A stretch of 64,000 nucleotides of DNA from Methylohalomonas sp034521715 (GCA_034521715.1 JAXHLY010000008.1:1-64000); one strand, 5' to 3'. Shown: positions 49,925 through 59,586, counted from the first letter of the stretch. The notes: a model not told the origin generated them from the letters alone. Numbers and translations: made by a program.

Positions 49925-51336
49925 ATGTCCAAAGACAAAGTCCTGGAACTGATTAAGAAAAGCGACGCCAAGTTCGTTGATATGCGCTTTGCCGATACCA
50001 AGGGCAAGGAGCAGCATGTGACCATCCCGCCGAGCACGATCGATGATGAATTCTTCGAAAACGGCAAGATGTTTGATGGTTCGTCGATTGCCGGCTGGAA
50101 GGGCATCAACGAATCCGACATGGTATTGATGCCTGACCCCGAGACCGCGTTCCTGGATCCGTTCTTCGATGACGCCACGGTCAATATCCGTTGTGACGTG
50201 CTCGAGCCGACGACCATGCAGGGTTACGAGCGTGACCCGCGGTCGCTGGCGAAACGCGCCGAGGCCTACCTGCAGTCCACCGGCATTGCCGATGCCGCAT
50301 TCTTTGGCCCGGAGCCGGAATTCTTCGTCTTTGACGACGTTCGCTGGGGCTCGAGTATTCAAACTTCGTTCTATGATATCGATTCCGACGAGGGCAACTG
50401 GAACTCCGAACGCGTCTTCGAGGAAGGCAACATCGGTCACCGCCCCGGCATCAAGGGCGGCTACTTCCCGGTGCCGCCGGTCGATTCGCTGCATAACATC
50501 CGTGCCGCCATGTGCCAGGCGCTGGAACAGATCGGCATTGCCGGTCGAGGTGCACCACCATGAAGTGGCGACCGCCGGCCAGGGCGAAATCGGCACCCGG
50601 TTCAACACGCTGGTGAAAAAGGCCGACGATCTGCTGGCCATGAAGTACGTTGTGCACAATGTCGCCCACGGTTTCGGCAAGACCGCAACCTTCATGCCCA
50701 AGCCGCTGGTCGGCGACAACGGCTGCGGCATGCACGTTCACCAGTCGCTGGCGAAGGACGGCAAGAACCTGTTCGCCGGCGAGAAGTACGGCGGCCTGTC
50801 GGAAACCGCGTTGCACTACATCGGCGGTATCTTCAAGCACGCCCGTGCCATCTGTGCCTTCGCCAATGCCAGTACCAACAGCTACAAGCGCCTGGTGCCG
50901 GGTTTCGAGGCGCCGGTACTGCTGGCCTATTCGGCCCGTAACCGTTCGGCTTCGTGCCGTATTCCGTGGGTGTCCAGCCCCAAGGCGCGCCGTATCGAGA
51001 TCCGTTTTCCCGACTCCAACGGCAATCCGTACCTGTGCCTTTGCCGCGATGATGATGGCCGGCCTCGACGGTATCCAGAATAAACTCGATCCGGGCGCAC
51101 CGATGGAAAAGGATCTTTACGATCTGCCGCCGGAAGAAGAGCTGAACATTCCGACCGTGGCCACGTCGCTGGAGATGGCGATCGAGGCCCTGGACAAGGA
51201 CCGCGAGTTCCTGACCGCCGGCGGCGTGTTCACCGATGACATGATCGACGGTTACATCGAACTCAAGCATGACGAGATCACGCGCCTGCGCATGACCACG
51301 CATCCGGTCGAGTTCGACATGTACTACAGCCTGTAA
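49925..51336 (+). CDS. glnA: Glutamine synthetase type I (frameshifted)
   Basis: Dodecameric GSI that makes glutamine from glutamate and ammonia. MSKDKVLELIKKSDAKFVDM, then KMFDGSSIAGWKGINESDMV and FFGPEPEFFVFDDVRW. A break near 50547 leads to EVHHHEVATAGQGEIGTRFN and FMPKPLVGDNGCGMHVHQSL; a second near 51040 leads to MMMAGLDGIQNKLDPGAP. EKDLYDLPPEEELNIP holds the Tyr adenylylated by GlnE in the enterobacterial (GSI-beta) type, so activity is probably controlled post-translationally as well. It ends FDMYYSL, close to the usual 469 residues. Confidence 0.97.
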
Positions 51337-51353
51337 ACGTATTACTGCCGCTT

Positions 51354-51383
51354 AAAAAGCCCCCGCCAGCCGGGGGCTTTTTT
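51354..51383 (+). terminator. Rho-independent terminator after glnA
   Basis: AAAAAGCCCCCG, a short CCAG loop and CCGGGGGCTTTTTT, about 18 bases after the glnA stop. Confidence 0.93.
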
Positions 51384-51568
51384 ATGCCCGCGAGCACACA
51401 ACCGATAACATCTCTTCTGACAAGAGCGGGTGATAAAGTAGCTGATATCGCCGGGCAGCCATCGTCAGTAACCGGGAAATAGCCATTCGACCACATGCCT
51501 TGCTGAACCGCGATCCGTATCCCCGGTCCAAGCTTGTGCACAGGGACACACTGGGATAAGCTCGGATT

Positions 51569-52380
51569 ATGCGTAACTTACTGTTATTTGCCGGTATTCT
51601 TGCAGCGGCGTCAATTCCGTTTACGGCTGGTGCCGGCATTTATAAAAGCGTTGACGAGGAAGGCCATGTTACCTTCTCCGATCAGCAGACACCGGGTGCC
51701 GAGCGGATCGAGAAAAGGACATTCCGACGATTCCGCTCACGGTGCGCCGACAGGCGGATTTCAGCAGTGATAACGATGAAACCGGTGACGAGAAAGAGGC
51801 GACCAGCCGCTACGACAGCATCGCCATCGTTTCACCGGAAGACGATACCGCCATACGCGAAAACAGCGGCCAGGTCAGTGTCAGCGTATCGGTACAGCCG
51901 GCGCTGTCGGAAGCCCATCAGATTGTGCTCTATATGGACGGTACCGAAGCCGCGCGCAGCCGTTCGCCGATATTCCAGTTTTCCAATGTCGATCGCGGTA
52001 CCCATACCCTGGCAGCCGCCATCGTCGGCAGCGACGGTAACGAGATCATCCGTTCCGACAGCATCAGTTTCACCCTGCACCGGCATTCCGTGCAGAACCC
52101 GAATAATCCAAACGCCCCGGACTCATCTGGTTCGAGCCCGACCAATCCACCCAGCGGCGGCGTTAACGCCCCGTCGCCCTCAGGCCCGACACCGACCAAT
52201 CCACCCAGGCCCGCTCCTCAGTACACCCTCGACCATTCCCCTGTCGGTATCATGCCCGGCCGATCCGGTTACATGCGCCGAGGGATATCACCCTTAATTG
52301 GTCTGCATCTTGCTGCGTATTTGTGTACAGCGGTACAGCTGTTATCAGTGCAAATACAACTTACTGATTGTAATGGATAA
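51569..52380 (+). CDS. DUF4124-domain protein (frameshifted)
   Basis: Begins MRNLLLFAGILAAASIPFTA, a signal peptide, then AGIYKSVDEEGHVTFSDQQT, the DUF4124 motif (a short beta segment with YKxxDxxGxVxFSD found in many exported gammaproteobacterial proteins). A frame change near 51730 joins to IPLTVRRQADFSSD-type sequence, and the second frame holds a beta-sandwich-like part (YDSIAIVSPEDDTAIRENSG, HQIVLYMDGTEAARS, VDRGTHTLAAAIVGSDGNEI) and a Pro/Ser/Asn-rich tail. The end is uncertain: this frame runs into the ntrB promoter region, while another frame stops at 52297. The position between glnA and ntrB is common, but its role in nitrogen control is unknown. Confidence 0.82.
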
Positions 52381-52440
52381 TTCTCCGAGCCTGCCGACAT
52401 GCGTGCAAACCACGTGGCATCGATGCACTAATTCGGTGCA
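52298..52440 (+). promoter_or_regulatory. ntrBC promoter region: possible sigma-54 site and NtrC site
   Basis: TGCACTAATTCGGTGCA (52424-52440) is a near-perfect NtrC dyad, ending 13 bases before the ntrB start. Upstream, TTGGTCTGCATCTTGCT (52298-52314) has GG and GC 12 bases apart, as in weak sigma-54 promoters. The NtrC site so close to the start codon suggests autorepression, as at glnLp in enterobacteria. The sigma-54 call is less sure than the NtrC site. Confidence 0.65.
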
Positions 52441-52453
52441 AAATGAGTCAACA

Positions 52454-53515
52454 ATGACCAGTCGCTCCTCTGCGGTACAGACACTGTTCGACAATCTCAG
52501 CACGGCCGTGCTGGTGTTTGACGAGAACCTGCGTCTGGCAATCGTGAATACCGCGGCCGAAAGCCTGTTGTCGATGAGTGCGCGCAAGGTGAGCGGCCAG
52601 ACGCCGGCACAGATACTGCCACTGACACCGCAGTTTGCCGAGGCGGTCAGTCGGGCGCTGGAAACCGGTCACGCCTTTACCGAGTGGGGCATGGAATTAC
52701 AGTTGCTGGAAGGCAGGCTTGTTGTCGACTGCATGATCGCGCCGGTACTCGATGGGCGAAAAGCCGCTCGCAGTGCATGATCATCGTCGAGCTGATCAGT
52801 ACCCACATGCATTCGCGCATTGTGCGCGAGGAAAACCTGCAGTCTCTGCATGATGCCGCGCGCGAGTCCATGCGCGCCGTGGCGCACGAGGTCAAGAATC
52901 CCCTCGGTGGCCTGCGCGGTGCCGCGCAGTTGCTCGAAGGTGAACTCGACGATGAGAGCCTGAAGGAATATACCCGAATCATCATCAGCGAGGCGGACCG
53001 GCTGCGCAATCTGGTCGATCGCATGCTGGGACCGAATGCCAAGCCGGATTTCGAACCCATCAGCATTCATGAAGTGCTCGAGTATGTCTGCAGCCTCATG
53101 GATGCCGAGACCGACGGCGCTTTCACCGTTGAACGCGAATACGATCCATCATTGCCGGATATCAACGCCGACCGCGAAAAGCTCATCCAGGCAACGCTCA
53201 ATATTGTGCGCAACGCCTGGCAGGCCGTCGGGCCCCGGCGGCGAGATCACTCTGCGCACGCGCCCGTGCCGTTTATTCACCATTGGCCAGAAGCTGCACA
53301 AGCTGGTGGCAAGAGTCGAGGTGATTGATAACGGCCCCGGCATTCCGCCGGAGATCGGCGACGGTGCATTTTATCCGATGATTACCGGTCGTGCCGAAGG
53401 CACCGGCCTGGGGCTGTCGATTGCGCAGTCCCTGATTCATGAACATGGAGGCCTGATTGAATATGAACGTCGTGACGGGAAAACCGTATTCAGCATCTCG
53501 ATCCCGATGGAATGA
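52454..53515 (+). CDS. glnL: Nitrogen regulation sensor kinase NtrB (frameshifted)
   Basis: Cytoplasmic histidine kinase/phosphatase that controls NtrC in response to PII. The PAS part is LFDNLSTAVLVFDENLRLAI. A break near 52765 leads to the H-box RAVAHEVKNPLGGLRGAAQL with the phosphorylated His. The N-box ATLNIVRNAWQAVGP follows. After a further break near 53235 come VARVEVIDNGPGIPPEIGDG (G1), FYPMITGRAEGTGLGLSIAQ (F and G2) and the end GKTVFSISIPME. The catalytic set is complete across frames. It sits 7 bases before ntrC. Confidence 0.94.
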
Positions 53516-53522
53516 TCAGCCG

Positions 53523-54927
53523 ATGACTGAAAGCAAGACAATCTGGATTGTTGACGATGATCGTTCCATTCGCTGGGTGCTGGAAAAGGCACTGGCGAAG
53601 GAATCACTGGAGACACGCAGTTTTGCCAGTGCCAGGGATGTGCTGAAGGCGCTCGATCAGGAAAGTCCCGATCTGATTATTTCAGACATCCGCATGCCGG
53701 AAGGCGACGGCCTGGAACTGATGGAAACGATCAAGGCACGTCTGCCGGATATTCCCGTGATCATCATGACCGCCTATTCGGATCTGGACCGCGCGGTATC
53801 GGCATTCCGTGGCGGCGCTTTCGAATATCTTTCCAAGCCGTTCGATGTCGACGAGGTCATCAGCCTGGTGAACCGGGCAATACGCCAGGAACAGGAATCC
53901 CGGCCACCAGCGCCGACATGGATGCCAACAGTATCGTGCCCGAGATTATCGGCTCGGCGCCGGCCATGCAGGAGGTGTTCCGCGCCATAGGCCGGTTGTC
54001 GCGATCGAACCTGACGGTACTGATTACCGGCGAGTCCGGCACCGGCAAGGAACTGGTCGCCCACGCCCTGCACCGGCACAGCCCGCGTGCCGACAACCAT
54101 TTCATTGCTCTGAATACCGCCGCCATACCGCGTGAGCTGCTCGAATCCGAACTGTTCGGCCATGAGAAGGGTGCCTTTACCGGCGCCACGGCACAGCGCA
54201 TCGGCCGCTTCGAGCAGGCCCATGGCGGCACGCTGTTTCTGGATGAAATCGGCGACATGCCGGCCGAACTGCAGACACGCCTGCTGCGTGTACTGGCCGA
54301 TGGCGAGTTTTACCGTGTCGGCGGCCATGTCCCGATCAAGGTCGACGTGCGCGTGATCGCGGCCACCCACCAGAATCTCGAACAGCGGGTCAGGGAAGGC
54401 AGTTTTCGCGACGACCTGCTGCACCGGCTGAATGTCATCCGCGTGCATGTACCGTCACTGCGCGAACGCCGCCAGGATATAACGCTGCTCGCCGAGCATT
54501 TCCTGAAAAGCGCCGCGCGTGAACTCGATGTCGAACCCAAACAGCTGCTGCCGGATACCGCCGACTTTCTCAACACGCTTGACTGGCCGGGCAACGTAAG
54601 ACAGCTGGAAAACTTCTGCCGCTGGGTAACGGTCATGGCCTCGGGCCAGCAGATACACATCGACGATCTGCCGCCGGAGCTGAAGGACAGCGCCGGTACT
54701 GAAGCCGCCAATGCCGATTGGGAGAGCCAGCTGCGTTCCTGGGCCGAATCCACCTGCAGCGGGGCGACGATCATCTGCTGGATAACGCCGTGCCGCGTTT
54801 CGAACGCATCATGATCGAAACCGCGCTGAAAATGACCGGCGGCCGACGCCAGGACGCCGCCAGGTTGCTCGGCTGGGGCCGCAACACCCTGACGCGCAAG
54901 ATCAAGGAGCTGGGGCTGGAGCTGTAA
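53523..54927 (+). CDS. glnG: Nitrogen regulation response regulator NtrC (frameshifted)
   Basis: Sigma-54 activator. The receiver domain has IWIVDDDRSIRWVLE, phosphoacceptor Asp in PDLIISDIRMPEGDG, and the Lys of FEYLSKPFDV. After a break near 53920 the AAA+ domain shows Walker A LITGESGTGKELVAHALH, the sigma-54 contact loop LFGHEKGAFTGA, Walker B GGTLFLDEIGDMP, and DWPGNVRQLENF. After a break near 54760 the Fis-type HTH is TGGRRQDAARLLGWGRNTL. About 468 residues across the joins, the normal length. It is convergent with the integron integrase (15 bases between stops). Confidence 0.96.
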
Positions 54928-54942
54928 AACGGATCCGGGGTT

Positions 54943-55993
54943 TTAATTCAGCGTGTCGATGGGGCTTTTCACGCCCCGTCCGCCGCGGTTCAGCACATGC
55001 GTATAGATCATCGTCGTGTTGACATGCGAGTGCCCCATCAGCTCCTGCACCGTGCGGATGTCATAGCCGTTTTCCAGTAAATGCGTTGCGAAGGAATGCC
55101 GGAAAACATGGGCGGTGACGTGCTTGAGTATCCCGGCTTCCCTGACGGCTTTCCGTAGGGCACGTTCAATGGATTTTTTATGGATATGGTGTCGGCCTTT
55201 GTTACCGGTTACCGGATCGACCGACAGGTTCTCGCGAAGTAAAACAAACTGCCATTTCAATTCCCTGCCTGCATTCGGATATTTTTTGGCGAGGCGTCTG
55301 GCAGCATGAACATGCGTAATGCCAATCATTTGATCTTGGTCATGGTAGCGGCGTGTCTGTTCGATGGCAGCCTGAAGGCCCGGAATTACAAAATCGGGCA
55401 GCAGTCGTGATATCCCGATCCTTTCTGCCTTTGCCGGATCTCACCCAGAATTTCCTTTTTATCTGGAAAATCGACCGTCCAGAATTATGCCAGGGAATGG
55501 CGTATCTGAAAGACGCGAAGACCGGCGCACGCACGTGTAGCCCTGCCATCGTTTTGTAAGGTTGCCTGAGGCAGTTTAGAATAGCGCCTATCTCTTCGAC
55601 GTACTGTGTGCCGTACGGGCAGGTGTTTGGGGACGCTTGGCATAAGAGAATGCCGGAATTTGCCCCGGATTCGATTTCCAATATCTGTTTGTAGCCACGG
55701 CACGATAGTGGCATAATCCTGACTCTGAAGTGGCACTGCAGCGACGCGTTCCCTTTCAGCCAGAGTAACTCAGGCATTCGCCGACTGCTGCCTCGGGCCC
55801 GAGGTGCGTCGTGGATGCTTGTTTGTCATCGAAACAGGATGTAATTCCTGATCCAGTAGATATAGGATTGTTCCGTCTTCGGTGAGTAGTGCAGATAGCG
55901 CATGCGGGTGCGAACCTGCTCGAGCAGACGGGGTCTGCGCTTGGCCTCCGTAGCAATGCTTCCTGCCGATACATTGAACAGATAATCCAACAT
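54943..55993 (-). CDS. intI: Integron integrase IntI (disrupted)
   Basis: A tyrosine recombinase. The 3' part is intact (54943-55329): THVHAARRLAKKYPNAGREL is the integron-specific region found only in IntI proteins, followed by HHIHKKSIERALRKAVREAG and the box II VTAHVFRHSFATHLLENGYD (HxxR) and MGHSHVNTTMIYTHV (H and the nucleophile Tyr). Upstream, other frames hold VRSGKGRKDRIT, VEEIGAILNCLRQPYKTMAG and the N-terminal EQVRTRMRYLHYSPKTEQSY then IYWIRNYILF, from a possible ATG at 55993. There are at least five frame changes in 650 bases, more than in neighbouring genes, so real decay cannot be excluded. The cassette array lies on its 5' side, as expected. Confidence 0.88.
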
Positions 55994-56087
55994 TAAGTGT
56001 CATATAAACAAAATCTCGGACAGACACAGCAGCAAACTGGCTGAAATCAGTATAATTATAGGCTGAAATCGGCAGGCAAGGCGTTGG

Positions 56088-56110
56088 AATGGGGCATTGA
56101 ATGCCCCATT
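56088..56110. promoter_or_regulatory. Perfect hairpin upstream of intI
   Basis: AATGGGGCA-TTGAA-TGCCCCATT is a 9-base perfect stem in the region between intI and attI. There is no T-run, so it is unlikely to be a terminator; it could be an operator or part of the integron platform. A second short dyad, GGACA-AAC-TGTCC, lies at 56232-56244, next to the attI core. Confidence 0.5.
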
Positions 56111-56199
56111 AAACAGATCAGCAAAGTGGACACCCTGGATAATGCCTGTCTATACTTCAATGATGATTTAAGCCATTGATACATGGAGGTTTCTCTGCA

Positions 56200-56263
56200 T
56201 ACCCCCGCACAACCCCCTATATAATATTATCGGACAAACTGTCCTCTTAAACATAAGTTAGCG
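56200..56263 (+). promoter_or_regulatory. attI-like recombination site with possible cassette promoter
   Basis: The core GTTAGCG (56257-56263) precedes the first cassette and shares the GTTA of the attC R' boxes downstream. A -10-like TATAAT (56220-56225) just before it would drive the cassettes, but no convincing -35 box is seen. The dyad GGACAAACTGTCC (56232-56244) could be an IntI-binding repeat. Placement follows from the position between the intI 5' end and the first cassette. Confidence 0.6.
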
Positions 56264-56282
56264 CTTGCATGGGCACTTTCGA

Positions 56283-56823
56283 ATGATTGAGTCGTTTAAA
56301 AAAGACCTTGTAAATGACCATCTGTCACTGGTGGTTCAAAAATGGGTTATCGAGAATGCGGACGCGTCTTTGAAGGCGCGTCAATTCGGCACGATGTGGT
56401 GTGGAAATCAAAGCTTGCTGAAAAGATTGGGGTTGATGGGCGAGCCGATCACTTTAATTGGGAGATGCGATGTCTGGATTTAGTTTAAGCCCGGAGCAAA
56501 ATTATCGTGAATTTGATGAACGATCTGATATCGATATTGCTATTGTTTCAGCTCGCCACTTTGAAATGGCATGGCACGCTATTAGGAATCTCGGGTCTGA
56601 TATTCATCGATTAAATCAGCGTCAGCGTAACTCTTTGGCAGATCATAGGTTGCGCCTAATATACTGGGGGGCTTTTGATACAAAGCACTTACTGCCAAAA
56701 TTACCCTTTGCAAAAATTTGGTTTGAGGCGTTCGAGGAGATGACCGCCGTAGACCCTACTCGTGATACGCCGACATTGATGCTCGCGCACATATCGCGAT
56801 ATTTGGATCGCCTTCTCCTGTAG
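56283..56823 (+). CDS. Nucleotidyltransferase-like cassette protein (frameshifted)
   Basis: The first frame reads MIESFKKDLVNDHLSLVVQK then WVIENADASLKARQF; the next readable block, FRHDVVWKSKLAEKIGVDGR, is in a second frame, and the third (56473-56823) gives GFSLSPEQNYREFDERSDID followed by IAIVSARHFEMAW. DERSDIDIAIVS is the conserved acidic DxD of the polymerase-beta-like nucleotidyltransferase fold, followed by RLRLIYWGAFDTKHLLPKLP and the end ISRYLDRLLL. Such proteins occur as cassette genes and in toxin/antitoxin or defence loci; activity is unknown. No attC separates it from the DUF262 gene downstream, so the two may belong to one cassette. Confidence 0.6.
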
Positions 56824-56887
56824 TATCACGCTAGCAACTGAAATGCCCTCTAACTTCTGCACTCGAAGCTAAGCAGCGGAAAAAGTC

Positions 56888-57984
56888 ATGAAAAATGCGT
56901 TTCTCAATACAACCACCAGGGAATGTTCACTGGCTAAGGAAGCGCGCATGCAGATTGGTGATGAGCTTTCAATGAAACCGCCTTTTCAAAGAAACCCGAG
57001 TTTGGGTTTGATCGGCGAAAGAGTTTCCGAATTGGGTGCGATCCTGTCAGGATTGCCAATACCCGAAGTATATATGCAGGATACTATAAGTGCTGACGGC
57101 GAGGCGAGGTATATCGTGAGCTGCAACTGCGGCAGCAGCGAATTAGAGCTGTGCTACAAGTTTCTCTGAAGGTCGGAGTTCGGTGCATCGATCGGGAAGG
57201 GATGGCGCTCAGTGGGCTGATGTGTCGTTTGTTGATGATCGTTACACCGTCAGATGCTAAAAAGGAGATTTACCAATACGACTTCGTCGTACGCCAGCTT
57301 CCCTGAAATGGAAGAGTGTCGAGATTAGAGAGGTTTTTCAAAGACTGAATCGCAACGTTGTCGCACTCAATAAGCAAGAGCTCCGCCAAGCAACATACTG
57401 GGGGCCGTTTATCGAACTGATGAACGATATATCAAATTGGGATGAGTGGTCAGATATAAATATATTTTCTCCAAATGATATTCGCCGCATGCTCGATGTC
57501 GAATACATTAGTGAGCTATCGATTGCAATACTTAATGGACATCAAAACAAGAAGGCAAGTACTTGATGTTGCTGACGAAGCCTGTACGAGGAGGAGTTCG
57601 AAAAGACTCCAAGTATCTCAAAGGGAGTATTCAAAAAGGTATCGGAAGAGGTGATGCAAAATATTGCCGCAGATAGCGAAAACTCGATGGAGCACGACAA
57701 CCTTGAGTACTCTTTTTCTTGCGTTTTCGAATATCGCGATGCGCTTCCTTTCGTCTTGCGAGATGTCGCGTCGAACCGCGAATCAAGTGCTCACGAATTT
57801 CGCTCAAGGAATCAATATGTTTGTTAAATCGGATGAGGAGGATCGGAGAGATATTCCAAGGCTTGTCAAGGATTATGGGGCTGGTATTCGCGCTAGTACG
57901 GACTTGGGTAGTCGACGAAGGCGATTTGAAGCGCTTGAGGAAAAGATGGGACGGATGTGTTCTGGAATTGCTGAAGATGATTGA
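56888..57984 (+). CDS. DUF262 (GmrSD-type, ParB-like) protein (frameshifted)
   Basis: The start MKNAFLNTTTRECSLAKEAR leads to MKPPFQRNP, then across a frame change RRKSF and ILSGLPIPEVYMQDTISADG. This QRNPxW...ILSGxPIPxIY pattern is the DUF262 N-terminus; the expected DGQQR catalytic motif is visible only as RQQRIRAVLQ after a local error near 57115. Further frames continue KKEIYQYDFVVRQLPEME, IREVFQRLNRNVVALNKQEL (typical FxRLN...LxxQELRxA) and a C-terminal helical part (SLSRIMGLVFALVRTW or GAGIRASTDLGSRRRRFEAL). DUF262 proteins include the GmrSD type IV restriction enzymes and other phage-defence nucleases. There are at least five frame breaks. Confidence 0.72.
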
Positions 57985-57986
57985 TT

Positions 57987-58064
57987 GCGCTGCAACAATA
58001 ACGCTTGCGTGCGACGATAACTCCGCTGCGCTGCGTCTTTCGCCGCACAGCTAGGGCGTTAGCG
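57987..58064 (+). repeat. attC site 1
   Basis: Right core GTTAGCG (58058-58064); left core GCGCT(gc)AAC (57987-57996, with two extra bases). Internal inverted text (gcgctgcgtctttcgccgca) lies between. It follows the DUF262 stop by three bases. Confidence 0.65.
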
Positions 58065-58124
58065 CGCAAAGAGTTTTTGCCGATAAGAATCGAAAACCGG
58101 TAACTCGTTTACTATCATTTCTAT

Positions 58125-58433
58125 TTGTGTTTTGAGTTTTGTAACAGTACCGTTGGTTGCTTTATAGGACTCATTTTTGTTAAAGCAGGAACGACGGATC
58201 ATCAGGGACTAAGTCACACTGAAACGCTGCTTATAACCCTCATGCTAATAGCAGGGCCTGTTTGGCATAGCGCTGCAGGCATGATTGCTCATTGGCTTGG
58301 TCGCAGGTGGTTGGTTTGGGTTGGCCTTGCATTTATTGTTCCATTTGCATCATTAGTAATTTTTCCACTAATGCTCCATCACATTAAAATAGAAAGACAA
58401 TCCGAGACAGAATCTATTGTTTCTACACAATGA
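58125..58433 (+). CDS. Cassette membrane protein, hypothetical
   Basis: About 102 residues in an open frame with a TTG as first possible start; the true start may be a few codons downstream or in a shifted frame. Three hydrophobic helices: TVGCFIGLIFVKAG, TLLITLMLIAGPVWHSAAGM, and WLVWVGLAFIVPFASLVIF. No family recognised. The tail KIERQSETESIVSTQ is polar. Confidence 0.5.
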   Translation: MCFEFCNSTVGCFIGLIFVKAGTTDHQGLSHTETLLITLMLIAGPVWHSAAGMIAHWLGRRWLVWVGLAFIVPFASLVIFPLMLHHIKIERQSETESIVSTQ

Positions 58434-58448
58434 AGGCCATACGCGACT

Positions 58449-58578
58449 ATGGGCAAAATTATGCATTGTGCTTCATGCGGGAGATGTGAAAATAATTACT
58501 GAAGAAGGATGCTCCCTATCTCTGATAAAGGCCGAAAGATGGTGCCCGATATGTGCTGACAACTTCGGGAAGAACTGA
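58449..58578 (+). CDS. Tiny zinc-ribbon-like cassette protein (frameshifted)
   Basis: Reading MGKIMHCASCG in one frame and, after one frame change near 58480, VKIITEEGCSLSLIKAERWC followed by PICADNFGKN and a stop gives a 42-residue protein with CASC and CPIC pairs, consistent with a small zinc ribbon. This is a reconstruction. Function unknown. Confidence 0.4.
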
Positions 58579-58635
58579 ACGGAAGAAAATATATAAAGTT
58601 ACCAAGCCCAGGTTTAATAATTGAAGGAGAAAGCA

Positions 58636-58701
58636 ATGATGCACACATTGGCAGCTTGGGATGACCTGTTATATAAAAACGCTAAAGAAGAAGTAACTTG
58701 A
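58636..58701 (+). CDS. Very small ORF, possibly joined to a following frame
   Basis: MMHTLAAWDDLLYKNAKEEV with a strong Shine-Dalgarno (gaaggaga, 58623-58630). A following frame (58699-58792) gives KKKAKIEIQRAWSIWEEDKN with DSDMAMFLFF-type ending; an A-rich tract at the junction suggests one 50-residue protein with a sequencing error. The rest of this cassette to 58905 shows no other convincing gene. Confidence 0.35.
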   Translation: MMHTLAAWDDLLYKNAKEEVT

Positions 58702-58905
58702 AAAAGAAAGCAAAGATAGAAATTCAAAGAGCATGGTCAATTTGGGAAGAAGACAAAAATAGCGATATGGCTATGTTTTTGTTTTTTGCATAATTAACTC
58801 GATATCGGCTAATAGTTCCTCAAGCATTTTCCGATGTAAAGGTGATCCTTAGCAAACAGTTCATTCATGGTTAATTCAATATGAAAGTAATCCAAAAACA
58901 TAATT

Positions 58906-58973
58906 GCGCTAACAATGCACTCGAGAGGGACCGCCCAAAAAGCGGGCGGCCCCTCGGCTGGTTCGGTACAGCG
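58906..58973 (+). repeat. attC site 2 (right core altered)
   Basis: Left core GCGCTAAC (58906-58913) is canonical. The centre has a strong hairpin GGGACCGCCC-AAAAAGC-GGGCGGCCCC (58928-58952). Where GTTAGCGG is expected the sequence reads GGTACAGCGG (58966-58975), so the right core is mutated or misread. Confidence 0.7.
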
Positions 58974-58978
58974 GCAAT

Positions 58979-59455
58979 ATGGAAAATACGAAATACAGAC
59001 TAGGGTGGGTGATTTTTAGCTTATTTGTTTGGCTTCATCTCGCTCAAAATATATTACCCTTACCATTACAAAGAGCTGATGATATTGAAATGCAGGCATC
59101 GGAAGCAGTTGCGAACTCTAATGCTTTAGCCGAGAAAGGTGTTGAGCGAGATGAATATATGCAAATGTCAAAGGGAGGATGGGAGGCAGAATTGACAGCA
59201 TCTTATTGGTCAATTTGGATAATAAATTTTTTGTTCTTTCTGTTTGGTTTGGTTTCGACATTCTTCCTTGATAAAAATCTGAAAATATGGCCTGTCTTTT
59301 TAGGAGTGGTGTCAGTTTTATGTTTTGTTTATTTCTTATTGCCATATGTACGTATAGAATCTCCATTTATTGAGTGGACGAATTTCATGAAATTTGCGTT
59401 AGAAAAATCGCACTATTCATTGGCTTATATTCGTCTTTATGGCCGTTATATTTAA
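58979..59455 (+). CDS. Cassette membrane protein with three helices
   Basis: A 158-residue intact frame, AT-rich. The first helix LGWVIFSLFVWLHLAQNILP is followed by a long extracytoplasmic polar loop (ADDIEMQASEAVANSNALAE) and two closely spaced helices, YWSIWIINFLFFLFGLVSTF and WPVFLGVVSVLCFVYFLLPY, with a C-terminal polar segment. I do not recognise the family. Typical of integron cassette membrane proteins of unknown function. Codon use is much more AT-rich than in the core chromosome. Confidence 0.7.
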   Translation: MENTKYRLGWVIFSLFVWLHLAQNILPLPLQRADDIEMQASEAVANSNALAEKGVERDEYMQMSKGGWEAELTASYWSIWIINFLFFLFGLVSTFFLDKNLKIWPVFLGVVSVLCFVYFLLPYVRIESPFIEWTNFMKFALEKSHYSLAYIRLYGRYI

Positions 59456-59511
59456 TAATTCTGTTTATTTTTTCGATATGGGTGCCATTGACCAATGGTA
59501 GGAAGCATTCC

Positions 59512-59574
59512 GCTTAACCAATCACTCCACACGGACGCGCAAAAAGCGCGCGCCCGTGAGTTCAATCGTTAGAT
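59512..59574 (+). repeat. attC site 3
   Basis: R'' GCTTAAC (59512-59518) and R' GTTAGAT (59568-59574) both fit the consensus exactly. The centre CACGGACGCGC-AAAAA-GCGCGCGCCCGTG folds into a strong hairpin. Confidence 0.9.
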
Positions 59575-59586
59575 GGCAAAATTAAC

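Noticed and set aside
54943..55329. XerC/XerD or phage integrase instead of IntI
   Set aside because: The region with KKYPNAGREL between the catalytic boxes is specific to integron integrases, and attC sites follow.
56047..56060. LexA box at the intI promoter
   Set aside because: Nearby dyad ACTGGCTGAAATCAGT lacks the CTGT-N8-ACAG core, so SOS control is not supported.
56824..56887. attC between the nucleotidyltransferase-like and DUF262 genes
   Set aside because: CTCTAAC is present but no right core GTTRRRY or pairing arm is found nearby.
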